A DNA stretch of 64,000 nt from Shewanella algidipiscicola (GTDB lineage: Bacteria > Pseudomonadota > Gammaproteobacteria > Enterobacterales > Shewanellaceae): NCBI RefSeq assembly GCF_003605125.1, contig NZ_QPQT01000002.1, positions 186,001 through 250,000 of the forward strand. The letters are read 5' to 3'. Below are positions 41,713 to 50,050 of this stretch, piece after piece. Position numbers and translations under genes: made by a program. Each line of letters starts with the position of its first letter. Within the stretch, counting starts at the first letter, position 1. The notes under the pieces were generated by a model. That model ran no database searches. It was not told the origin of the DNA and saw only the letters and a program-made list of their open reading frames with translations.

Positions 41713-42378
41713 ATGAGTAATATCGATGAACTTGTTTTTATTCATCAAGTAGCTGCACCGTGTCATTTAGCCGTTTTAGCCGAGTCTATCGGTATCAATA
41801 CCCAAGTGATCAAAAAGCCTGCCGAATTGGTTGTAGCTCAAGATCGTCGCCGCTTGTTTTTGGTGTCACAAAAAGGGGCTGCACTTGACAGTAAAGGTAT
41901 CCCGTTAATGGCCGCTCGGTTAATTTCTCAAGGCCCTGTGGCGTTATATCAAGTTGATCGGCAAACCTTAGATGCCAGATCGGCGCTGTTATTAGGCATT
42001 AAAGGTTTGCTGTTTGATGATCAAGGCATGGATCTATTATTAACGGGTTTAAACAAGATGATAGATAATGAACTTTGGTATGACAGAGTGTTAATTAGTG
42101 AGGCGTTTAATCATCTAGTTAAGAAGCTAGATTCTCGTGATGAAATGCCTGCTGATACAGTATCTATGTTGCAAATGCTAACGGCGCGCGAGCGTATGAT
42201 CATTCAGTTGGTGGCTAGTGGAGCGCGGAATAAAGAGATTGCTCATCAACTTTGCATTAGCGAACATACCGTTAAGGCTCATATCTCTTCTATTTTTAGA
42301 AAAACCCAGTCGCGCAATCGCGTAGAACTCTTGCGTTGGGCACAGAGTCATCAAGCACATTTTGAGTTTAGAACTTAG
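41713..42378 (+). CDS. csgD: CsgD-like LuxR-family regulator
   Basis: A 221-residue regulator with a C-terminal LuxR-type helix-turn-helix (about 150-210: LTARERMIIQLVASGARNKEIAHQLCISEHTVKAHISS). The N-terminal part (about 1-130) is like an atypical receiver without an obvious phosphorylation site. Size and place next to csgG agree with CsgD, the activator of curli genes, although the gene order differs from the enteric csgDEFG operon. Start at ATG 41713 is preceded by GGGAGAG. It converges on csgA. Confidence 0.75.
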   Translation: MSNIDELVFIHQVAAPCHLAVLAESIGINTQVIKKPAELVVAQDRRRLFLVSQKGAALDSKGIPLMAARLISQGPVALYQVDRQTLDARSALLLGIKGLLFDDQGMDLLLTGLNKMIDNELWYDRVLISEAFNHLVKKLDSRDEMPADTVSMLQMLTARERMIIQLVASGARNKEIAHQLCISEHTVKAHISSIFRKTQSRNRVELLRWAQSHQAHFEFRT

Positions 42379-42461
42379 TCATTTTAACCCACAATAAATA
42401 ACCCATTTTGGTTGCTAGGTATCTCTATTTATTGAGGTATAAAAAAGTATTCAGCGATAAT

Positions 42462-42487
42462 AAAAAGGAGCCTAAAGGCTCCTTTTT
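42462..42487. terminator. Bidirectional terminator csgD / csgA
   Basis: AAAAAGGAGCC and GGCTCCTTTTT form a perfect hairpin around TAAA between the convergent csgD-like and csgA genes. Confidence 0.92.
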
Positions 42488-42508
42488 AGGTTAGCCGATA
42501 CAACTACT

Positions 42509-44005
42509 TTAGTTTTGTACGATAGTGGCTACGTTAAAGTCACCAATTTGGGTTGCGTTGATAACGTTATTCATACCCGTTTGTGAGCCTTCTACTAAGT
42601 TGTCATTACCGGTTTGTGCAATGGTGAGACTGTTTGCATCACCCGATACCTTGAAAGAACTCACCCCCTCGTTACCACCAACCCAGTTACCGCTACCTGT
42701 TTGAGTGATTGAGGCAAAGTTTTCATCACCTGTGATGATCAAATCAACTAAGTTAAGTTCACCATCTTGCGACACAGTAACATCGGTATTTTCAAAACCC
42801 GCAACTGAAACAATAGCTTCATTAAATCCAATACCATCTTGATTCACATCGACTTCGTTATCATCACCAATGGTTTCTACGAAGGCGAAGTTGTCGTCAC
42901 CTTCTTGAGACACTTCAATGTCGTTATCTTCGCCAGCAGCAAACGCATGGATTTGGTTGTTATTGCCTGTAGAAGAGAGATCAAAGTCGTTATCATCGCC
43001 AGCATAAGCACCAAAAGCGGCATAGTTGTTATCCCCTTTTTGGTCTAAATCAACGTCGTTACTGTCTGTCGTGATTTCAAATTCAGCTAAGTTGTTATCA
43101 CCTTCTTGAATGATATCAATGCGGTTGTCACTGCCATCGATAACCGCGACATAGGAATCACCTACTGAGTTACCAAAGCCTTCTTGGCGGACAGATACAT
43201 TATTATCATCACCCGTGCTGAACTGCAGTACCACGTTGTTGAAAGCCCCGTTTTGGTCAAACTCGATGTCGTTGTCAGACCCTTCTAAAGCATAGATAAA
43301 GCCAGTGTTGAAGATACCTTCTTGAGTCATTTCAATGGTGTTATCATCGCCGTTGATACCACGAACACCGGCTAGGTTTAAATCACCATTTTGGGTCAGG
43401 CTTACATCATTGTTATTGCCGATATTAGGGCTGAAGTCGAGCGCGATCATCCCTGCTTGGTTTGAGCTACCGTTCTGAATGATGGTGCCATCGTTATCGT
43501 TACCTTGAACGCGAAATACGCTGAAGTTTTCGTCACCGTCTTGGCTCACATCTGTGCTGTTATTATCACCAATGAGCTCAATATTCGATTCGTTTAATGA
43601 GCCAGTTTGAGAGACTGTGGTCTGGTTATCATTTCCGGTGATTTCAATGGTACTTTGGTTCCAAAAAACCGACTGAGTCACACTGGCGTCGTTGCCATCG
43701 CCCTCTATAGTGATATCCGATACGTGCCAGTCATCGGTTTGCTCTGTCGCCACTGTGTTGTCATTACCACGGCTATCAATATAAGACTCGTGCCAATCAC
43801 CGTTTTGGGTGACGCTGGCCGCTTGTGCTGCCCCTTCTTGATTGACATCGGCGATATTAAGATCACCCGTTTGCAGTACAATTGCGTCTTGTTCTACACC
43901 GTTTTGCTTGACGGTAGCTTCATTGCTAGTGCTTGCAAAAGCCTGAGTACTTAAGCTTGCGGTGATAGCTAATGCGATTAACGATTTTTTGATTTGCGGT
44001 GTCAT
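42509..44005 (-). CDS. csgA: CsgA-like curlin, very long and acidic
   Basis: A 498-residue exported curlin-repeat protein, over three times the length of E. coli CsgA (151). A signal peptide ends at A24. The rest is built from Q-x-G-x-x-N anchors: I count 23, spaced about 22 residues apart in the middle and 11 at both ends (for example Q34, Q45, Q56, Q67 and Q464, Q475, Q486). My hand count of the mature chain gives 86 Asp/Glu against 8 Lys/Arg. It should form the major amyloid fibre subunit, exported by CsgEFG and nucleated by the CsgB encoded 19 bases upstream. Many repeats carry GDDND-like loops that could bind calcium, which is an inference. Confidence 0.85.
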   Translation of the reverse strand: MTPQIKKSLIALAITASLSTQAFASTSNEATVKQNGVEQDAIVLQTGDLNIADVNQEGAAQAASVTQNGDWHESYIDSRGNDNTVATEQTDDWHVSDITIEGDGNDASVTQSVFWNQSTIEITGNDNQTTVSQTGSLNESNIELIGDNNSTDVSQDGDENFSVFRVQGNDNDGTIIQNGSSNQAGMIALDFSPNIGNNNDVSLTQNGDLNLAGVRGINGDDNTIEMTQEGIFNTGFIYALEGSDNDIEFDQNGAFNNVVLQFSTGDDNNVSVRQEGFGNSVGDSYVAVIDGSDNRIDIIQEGDNNLAEFEITTDSNDVDLDQKGDNNYAAFGAYAGDDNDFDLSSTGNNNQIHAFAAGEDNDIEVSQEGDDNFAFVETIGDDNEVDVNQDGIGFNEAIVSVAGFENTDVTVSQDGELNLVDLIITGDENFASITQTGSGNWVGGNEGVSSFKVSGDANSLTIAQTGNDNLVEGSQTGMNNVINATQIGDFNVATIVQN

Positions 44006-44024
44006 GATTTGACGCTCCCTGTAT

Positions 44025-44450
44025 TTAATATTGCGTTATTGTGATTGCTGCACCATCGGCAATCTGTTCAATTGAAAAATTAGCGCTTCCTAGCTGGTTG
44101 AGCTGTACTACATTCTCGTTACCAATTTGGGTGATGTTGGCTTGGTTATCGAATCCGGCCTGCAGAAGCTCTACCTCATTATCTTGACCGTATTGCATCA
44201 CCTGAGCCTGATTACCGCTCCCCACCTGGAGTAGGTTGGTGATATTGCCTTCACCCGACTGATTTAGGTATGCATGGTTTAATACACCTAATTGGGTTAG
44301 CTTGATGGCATTTTCTCGTCCAGAGCTTTCAAGTAGAGTTTGCAGTGTTATTGGAAGGGCGTTTAGCCCACTATCAAGCTCAGTTGCTTGGCTAGCGACT
44401 GAGATCAATATGAGGGCAATCGTGGCTCCCATTCGGTTAACTACTGACAC
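44025..44450 (-). CDS. csgB: CsgB-like curlin nucleator
   Basis: A 141-residue protein with a signal peptide (ending SQA) and five to six curlin repeats at 11-residue spacing (QLGVLN, QSGEGN, QVGSGN, QYGQDN, QAGFDN, QIGNEN, QLGSAN). Like CsgB it is shorter than the neighbouring fibre subunit and comes first in the csgBA operon. The start is put at GTG 44450 because AAGGAG lies 6 bases upstream (44457-44462); an in-frame ATG 60 bases further upstream would place 20 charged residues before the signal. Confidence 0.85.
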   Translation of the reverse strand: MSVVNRMGATIALILISVASQATELDSGLNALPITLQTLLESSGRENAIKLTQLGVLNHAYLNQSGEGNITNLLQVGSGNQAQVMQYGQDNEVELLQAGFDNQANITQIGNENVVQLNQLGSANFSIEQIADGAAITITQY

Positions 44451-44522
44451 GTAACACTCCTTAAGCTTTCGATATAAATAAAGAAAAGCAGCTTCTTTAT
44501 TTACGTTCACTGATGAAATACA

Positions 44523-44539
44523 TAGCTAGCTGCTAGCTA
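44523..44539. promoter_or_regulatory. Perfect 8-1-8 palindrome upstream of csgB
   Basis: TAGCTAGC-T-GCTAGCTA lies 73-89 bases upstream of the csgB start, in the 465-base gap shared with the divergent S8 protease gene. Position and symmetry suggest an operator for a dimeric regulator, possibly the CsgD-like protein; this is an inference. No other gene or repeat was seen in 44451-44915. Confidence 0.4.
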
Positions 44540-44915
44540 GGCATCCTATTCAGCGTTAGATAGTCAAGGTACAGGGCTGCCAGAGCGCTGCAATCAGAAA
44601 AAGGTCTACTTATTGTGGCAGGCTACAACGTCGATACCTTACCGTTTAATGATTTTTAGTTGTTGATATTTAAGGCTTAAAGGCTTTGTCGGCGTTAGGT
44701 TTACTTGGTAAGGCCTAGCCCATGTTACTAGTAGTTAAGGATTAAAGCGTCGCAAGCCTCTTTTCTAATCTTGGCTTATGTGGCAACAATCTCCGCGTTA
44801 ACTCTCGCCGGCGATTCGCTGAGGATTAGGGTGTCAATTGATGACAACCTAACGGCTTGGTCGATGTATGGAGTACCGGTTCGTAAAATATAAAGGACTA
44901 ATAGGAAACGTGTTT

Positions 44916-47435
44916 ATGATAAACAAACTGACACCTTTAACAGCGGCGATTGCCGGTATTATCGCTGTTTCAGCCGCCCCAGCGCTCGCCAAAACGTCCA
45001 TTCAGCATGAGTATGTAAAAGACTCGCTGTTAGTGGTTTATAAAGACAATGCCACGCCAAGTGAGCGTGCCTCGGCTCAGCATCTCGTTAACGCGACAAT
45101 TCGTGATGCAAATGCTGACGGAGTGGATGACCGCTTCGCTAAATTACTCAATGGTAAGCTGGCTCGATTGTCATTACGTAAAGGCACAGATATCGATCAA
45201 GCAATTAAGCTTATTAGTCGCCATCCTGCGGTAAAGTACGCTGAGCCAAACTATGTTATTAAGGTAAGCGGTACGCCTGATGATCCTAATTTCTCATCGT
45301 TATGGGGGTTAAATAATACTGGGCAAGATGGCGGTACAGCCGATGCCGATATTGATGCTCCTGAGGCGTGGGATATCACCACAGGTGATAGTCATATCGT
45401 CATCGGCGTGATTGATAGTGGCGTAGATTATAACCACCCTGATCTGCAAGCGAATATGTGGGTTAACCCAGGGGAGATCGCTGGCAATGGTATCGATGAT
45501 GATGGCAATGGCGTGATCGATGATATTTATGGTTACAGTGCTGTCAATGACAATGGTGACCCTATGGACAGTAATGGTCACGGCACTCACGTGTCAGGCA
45601 CTATCGGTGCCACAGGTAATAATGGCGTTGGTGTAGTCGGAGTTAACTGGGATGTCAGTATTATTGGTTGTCAGTTCCTCGATGCTGACGGTTTTGGCTC
45701 TACCGCGGGCGCCATTGCTTGTATCGATTACATGACTGATTTAAAAATTAATCATGGGGTAAACATCAAAGCCACTAACAACTCTTGGGGTGGTGGTGCA
45801 TTTAGTCAGGCATTGAAAGATGCAATTAACGCTGGTGGTGAAGCCGGTATTTTGTTTGTTGCCGCCTCGGGTAATGATGGCAAAGATAATGATGCCGTAC
45901 CTAGCTACCCAGCAAGTTACGAGTCGGATGTCGTCTTTGCCGTTGCCAACACTAACCGTAATGACAATATGTCGGGTACTTCGCAGTATGGGTTAACCAG
46001 TGTTGATATGGGCGCACCCGGCAGCTCAATCTTATCGACGGTTCCTGGCGGTGGCTATGCCTCTTATTCTGGTACTTCGATGGCATCTCCTCATGTTGCG
46101 GGGGCCGCGGCTCTTGTTTGGTCCATTAACCCAGATCTAAGCCCGGTCGAGATGAAAGAGTTGCTGATGATCTCTGGCGACGCTAATGCGGCGCTTACTG
46201 GTAAAACGGTGGCTGGTACTCGTCTAAATGTGGCTAATGCACTTGAACAAGCTAATCCTGAGCCGGGTTACCGCTTTACGGTAACCCCGATGACACAAAG
46301 GGTTGAGGCTGGCAGCGCGGTCAGTTATGACTTTAGTGTGGGTAGCGTAGCAGGTTGGGATGGTGAGGTCGCGCTGACCGTTGAAACGACACCTGCACTC
46401 AATGGCGTGTCACTTTCATCATCGACAGTAGGCGCTGGTGATGACTTTACCCTAAATGTCGCCACTGAAGCTGAAGCGGCGTGGGGAGATTATCAAATAG
46501 TCGTGACTGGTGATGATGGGGCAACGGTGAAGTCAAAAGTGGTTTCATTGTCTGTCTATCCACAAGGGTTGAATGATATTCCTTATGACAACGAGGAGGT
46601 TACTGCGATTCCTGATGATAATTCTGAGGGGATCACCAGCATTATTAATGTTGCCGATCCTGTTTTTGTATTTGGTTTAACAGCCGATGTGAATATTACT
46701 CATACTTGGATTGGCGATCTTGTGGTTAAGCTAACGTCTCCTGCTGGCACCGAAGTGGTGTTACATAATCGAGATGGCGGCAGTGCTGATGATATTGTTA
46801 AGTCATGGGTGCTAAGTGACTTCGATGGCGAAATGGCGACAGGCGACTGGACCTTATCGATTACCGATAATGTTAGCGGAGACACGGGAACCCTTAATAA
46901 TTGGGGATTAGTGATCACTGCATTAGGTGACGCTGCACCAGCTGCTCCTGTAGCAAGCTTTGAGTATGCTATTGAAGGGCTCGATGTTAACTTTAGCAAC
47001 ACCAGTACCGACATTAACGATGATATTGTGAGCTATCAATGGGACTTTGGTGACGGTGCTGGCTTGTCTAGTGAAATGAATCCAATGTACAGCTATGCGG
47101 GTGCTGGTGTGTATACCGTTACACTAATGGTCACTGATAGCGAAGGTAGAACCGACACTTATTCAAACGATATCGAGTTATTTGAGCGTGCTGTTAGCGC
47201 AAGTGAGGTTCGAACTAAGCTTTCGCGTCGAGGCAGCGCCATGGTTGATCTCAACTGGGACGGTGCAATAGGCGAGTCTGTTGTTATCTACCGCAATGGC
47301 GAAGCGATCGCCACAACGGCTAACGATGGTAATTACCGTGACCGTTTTAGCACTGTGGAAGGCGAGGCATTTGGCTATGTTATCTGTGAAACCGATAGCA
47401 ACTTGTGCTCTGATATTATTACGGTGCAGTTCTAG
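44916..47435 (+). CDS. Secreted subtilisin-like S8 protease with P-domain and PKD domain
   Basis: An 839-residue exported protease. Order: signal peptide (to about 25), an I9-like prodomain (about 30-118, KDSLLVVYKDN), the S8 domain with triad D167 (VIDSGVD), H222 (GHGTHVSG) and S388 (YSGTSMASPH) and an acidic calcium-loop-like insert (NGIDDDGNGVIDD), a proprotein-convertase P domain (about 555-675), a PKD domain (about 680-760, YQWDFGDG) and a C-terminal Fn3-like part with two Cys. The start at ATG 44916 has AGGAAA upstream. It is divergent from csgB. It may simply be a digestive exoprotease; a role in the curli matrix is only suggested by position. Confidence 0.9.
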   Translation: MINKLTPLTAAIAGIIAVSAAPALAKTSIQHEYVKDSLLVVYKDNATPSERASAQHLVNATIRDANADGVDDRFAKLLNGKLARLSLRKGTDIDQAIKLISRHPAVKYAEPNYVIKVSGTPDDPNFSSLWGLNNTGQDGGTADADIDAPEAWDITTGDSHIVIGVIDSGVDYNHPDLQANMWVNPGEIAGNGIDDDGNGVIDDIYGYSAVNDNGDPMDSNGHGTHVSGTIGATGNNGVGVVGVNWDVSIIGCQFLDADGFGSTAGAIACIDYMTDLKINHGVNIKATNNSWGGGAFSQALKDAINAGGEAGILFVAASGNDGKDNDAVPSYPASYESDVVFAVANTNRNDNMSGTSQYGLTSVDMGAPGSSILSTVPGGGYASYSGTSMASPHVAGAAALVWSINPDLSPVEMKELLMISGDANAALTGKTVAGTRLNVANALEQANPEPGYRFTVTPMTQRVEAGSAVSYDFSVGSVAGWDGEVALTVETTPALNGVSLSSSTVGAGDDFTLNVATEAEAAWGDYQIVVTGDDGATVKSKVVSLSVYPQGLNDIPYDNEEVTAIPDDNSEGITSIINVADPVFVFGLTADVNITHTWIGDLVVKLTSPAGTEVVLHNRDGGSADDIVKSWVLSDFDGEMATGDWTLSITDNVSGDTGTLNNWGLVITALGDAAPAAPVASFEYAIEGLDVNFSNTSTDINDDIVSYQWDFGDGAGLSSEMNPMYSYAGAGVYTVTLMVTDSEGRTDTYSNDIELFERAVSASEVRTKLSRRGSAMVDLNWDGAIGESVVIYRNGEAIATTANDGNYRDRFSTVEGEAFGYVICETDSNLCSDIITVQF

Positions 47436-47543
47436 TTTATTGGTAACGCTAGTTCATTCACGATTGCCACTTTAGCGTTGTAACACTGAGTGTTAAAACG
47501 CTCCTTAAAGCAATAATGCTTATGATCTAAAATGCGCTTATTT

Positions 47544-47569
47544 AAAGCGGCCTACGGGCCGCTTTTTTA
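47544..47569 (+). terminator. Terminator of the S8 protease gene
   Basis: AAGCGGCC and GGCCGCTT pair around TACG and are followed by six T. The remainder of the gap 47570-47916 is A/T-rich and has no recognisable gene. Confidence 0.9.
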
Positions 47570-47916
47570 TTGCTTCAGTGAGGAACGTTAAATAAGATCC
47601 GCCAGATAAATAATTAAAATGTATTAAAAATAAGATGATATAAAATTATTTCTCCCAGAGAACAGGCTAAATAAGGCTTGATGGTGTCAATAGTGTTATG
47701 TTTTTGAATGTAGAGGGTTGAATTGCCCATTACTGAGACACATTTTATTATCGCGCCGGTATGAACAGGCTTAACCTTAGGTTAAGGCGAGCAGATTTGC
47801 CTTATCATTATGCACCTATCTCTATGCTGACGCTGAGCGATAAACAGCATTAAGTGTCAACCATAGCCATTGGTGACTTAGTGCTTGTCACCCACATTAA
47901 TCGAAGAGAGTCATCT

Positions 47917-48945
47917 ATGAATAAACGTAAGCTATCTTGCCTGCAGGCGCATGTTAGTCACCCTGGCGAGGCTGAGGTGATCTCTTTGACTCAGGGGGAG
48001 GTGGCGTTACCTGCACCCGATCAGGTATTGATTAAGGTGCACTATGCTGGGGTTAATGGCCCCGATATCGCTCAGCGTAAAGGGCTTTATCCTGCACCAG
48101 AGGGCGCTAGCCCAGTATTAGGCCTTGAAGTGTCGGGTACCATTGTCGCCCTCGGGGAGTCGGTAACGCAGTGGCGTATTGGCGATAAGGTTTGTGCCTT
48201 GGTGCCTGGTGGTGGTTATGGCGAACTGGTGGTGACTTGGGCTGCTCATTGCTTACCTATCCCTAACGGGCTTAATTTGGCACAAGCGGCGGCGCTGCCC
48301 GAGACATTTTTTACCGTGTGGGGGCATCTATTTATGCGCGGTGGTTTGCAAGCTGGAGAGACTGTGCTAATTCACGGTGGCTCGGGCGGTATAGGTTCAG
48401 CTGCGATAGCCCTAGCTAAGCAATTGGGTGCTAAGGTTATCGCCACCTCTTCAAGCCAGCAAAAGTGTCAGTATTGCCTCGATTTAGGCGCCGATCACGC
48501 GCTTAATTACCGAGATGACACATTACTCGAGCAGATTTTAGCTATTGCTCCTGATGGTGTCGATGTTGTGCTCGACATGGCCTCGGGCGATATGATTAAT
48601 CTTAATTTGAAAGCGCTAAGGCTCGAGGGGCGTTTAGTCACCATAGCACTGTTACGCGGCGCAACGGCGAATGTCGATGTGTTTCGCTTAATGGCTAAGC
48701 GTATTACCTGGACAGGCGCCACACTTAGACCGCAATCGGTGGCGGCGAAGGCAAAAATAGCTGATGCATTGCGTGAGCAAGTGTGGCCCTTATTTGCTAC
48801 TTCCTCAGCCCAGCCTCTGGTGCCTCAGCTGTTTGCCGAGTTTGCTTTTAGTGAGGTAGTTGCGGCGCACCGTTTGATGGAGTCTGGTCAACACACAGGT
48901 AAAATAGTGCTTAAGATGGCTGCGGCAGGTGAATTATCGGGTTAG
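47917..48945 (+). CDS. NAD(P)H quinone oxidoreductase, PIG3-type zinc-free MDR
   Basis: A 342-residue medium-chain dehydrogenase/reductase. The N-terminal catalytic domain contains HYAGVNGPDIAQRKGLYP, characteristic of the PIG3 quinone oxidoreductases, and the nucleotide-binding motif is HGGSGGIGSAAIALAKQLGA. Zinc-ligand Cys clusters of true alcohol dehydrogenases are missing. Members reduce quinones with NADPH. The start is at ATG 47917, with AGAGAG before it; an upstream frame extension has no support. The gene stands alone. Confidence 0.88.
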   Translation: MNKRKLSCLQAHVSHPGEAEVISLTQGEVALPAPDQVLIKVHYAGVNGPDIAQRKGLYPAPEGASPVLGLEVSGTIVALGESVTQWRIGDKVCALVPGGGYGELVVTWAAHCLPIPNGLNLAQAAALPETFFTVWGHLFMRGGLQAGETVLIHGGSGGIGSAAIALAKQLGAKVIATSSSQQKCQYCLDLGADHALNYRDDTLLEQILAIAPDGVDVVLDMASGDMINLNLKALRLEGRLVTIALLRGATANVDVFRLMAKRITWTGATLRPQSVAAKAKIADALREQVWPLFATSSAQPLVPQLFAEFAFSEVVAAHRLMESGQHTGKIVLKMAAAGELSG

Positions 48946-49230
48946 CAGCGAAGCGACGGCACGATAGAACTTGATGGTGCTTAGGCTTAGAAAAAACTTG
49001 AATAACTGATTTGATCGGCTAAATTCGATATTAGTATCGATAGAATGCACAATTTGATAGCAATTAGATGAAATAGATCGATTTGGCTATTGATTTCTGC
49101 CGATATTTATTAAGAATGTGCGCAAGCATCGCTGCAGAATATTTCTGCGTGGTGACAATGACTAAGCTAACGAAATTGTCAGCTTAATAACTTTATATTG
49201 GTATGTGTTGATTTAAGGGTATTAGCATAT

Positions 49231-49653
49231 ATGTATGACACTTCTACAGAATCTGTCTGGTATGGTGAGCTTCGTACTGCACGAGGTAACACCATTCTCA
49301 TTCATGATAAAGAATTCCCTGAAGCCTCAGCGGGACGCGTTTATCTTTACAACACGGCAAGAGATGCCGTGATTGAATATGCAGTTGATATCGTTAAGGT
49401 AAATCTGCATGACCTTACGGATGAGGAGATCAAAGCCGCGAAAGCTGAATATGATGCTAAATGGCAGGTTACCCGAGAGCAGTTTATGCGCCAGCATTCT
49501 GCCTGGGTTGAAGCTATTCATGCTAAGCCAGCGCCGGCCCCTAAGAAAGTGAAAATTGATGTCGATGTTGATTCTGATGACGACGATGACGTCGAGCTGG
49601 AAGTCGATAGTCTCGATGATGATGGCTTCGACGATTGGTCGGATGACGATTAA
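49231..49653 (+). CDS. Hypothetical protein with Asp-rich tail
   Basis: A 140-residue protein that I do not recognise. The first 75 residues (MYDTSTESVWYGELRTARG, then HDKEFPEASAGRVYLYNTAR) look like a small globular beta-rich domain. A helical middle (about 70-105, LTDEEIKAAKAEYDAKWQVT) and a Pro/Ala/Lys hinge lead to a tail of about 30 residues that is almost all Asp, Glu, Val and Ser. There is no signal peptide or membrane segment, so it is probably cytoplasmic. The start at ATG 49231 has AAGGGT upstream. Acidic tails of this kind often bind basic partners or metals. Confidence 0.75.
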   Translation: MYDTSTESVWYGELRTARGNTILIHDKEFPEASAGRVYLYNTARDAVIEYAVDIVKVNLHDLTDEEIKAAKAEYDAKWQVTREQFMRQHSAWVEAIHAKPAPAPKKVKIDVDVDSDDDDDVELEVDSLDDDGFDDWSDDD

Positions 49654-49773
49654 AATTAAGTGTTAACTTGTATCAACCCGCTTGTCAGTTAGGTATAAGG
49701 TTTGATGTTCGTGTTTGTCATTTGGGTATGAGGTTCTAGCGTAACTAGGGCCTCTGCCTAAGATGCTTAGCCT

Positions 49774-49805
49774 CAATCTTTACTCCATCCAATCTTTACT
49801 CCATC
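49774..49805. repeat. Tandem duplication of 16 bp
   Basis: CAATCTTTACTCCATC occurs twice in immediate succession (49774-49789 and 49790-49805) without a mismatch. It lies in the 397-base gap between the Asp-rich hypothetical gene and the galK end; no gene was seen there. Confidence 0.85.
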
Positions 49806-49981
49806 GAATGTTTGAACGCTATAATGTTTTAAATCTATGTTAGTGGCTAGTGCTCCCTGCTGTGTGAGCAACGGCATTTGTTCCCGTTTACACTGTGGCT
49901 CCCTCTTTTTAGCGCCGTCATAAACCTGTTTCGATTAAATCATTCGCAGCCACGTAACGGCAGCAGGCCTTTAGCCCATAT

Positions 49982-50036
49982 CCTCGTGTTTGTTATCGAG
50001 GAGGTCAAAGGGCAAGCATCGCTTAACCGTTAAGCG
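49982..50036 (-). terminator. Hairpins at the galK 3' side
   Basis: CCTCG/CGAGG (about 49982-50001) and CGCTTAA-CCG-TTAAGCG (50020-50036) lie just beyond the galK stop in the direction of transcription. The T content after the stems is low, so termination is likely but not certain. Confidence 0.4.
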
Positions 50037-50050
50037 TGACTCATTGACGG

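Noticed and set aside
42839..43954. Plus-strand frames inside csgA, rich in Val and Ile
   Set aside because: They are antisense shadows of the curlin repeats.
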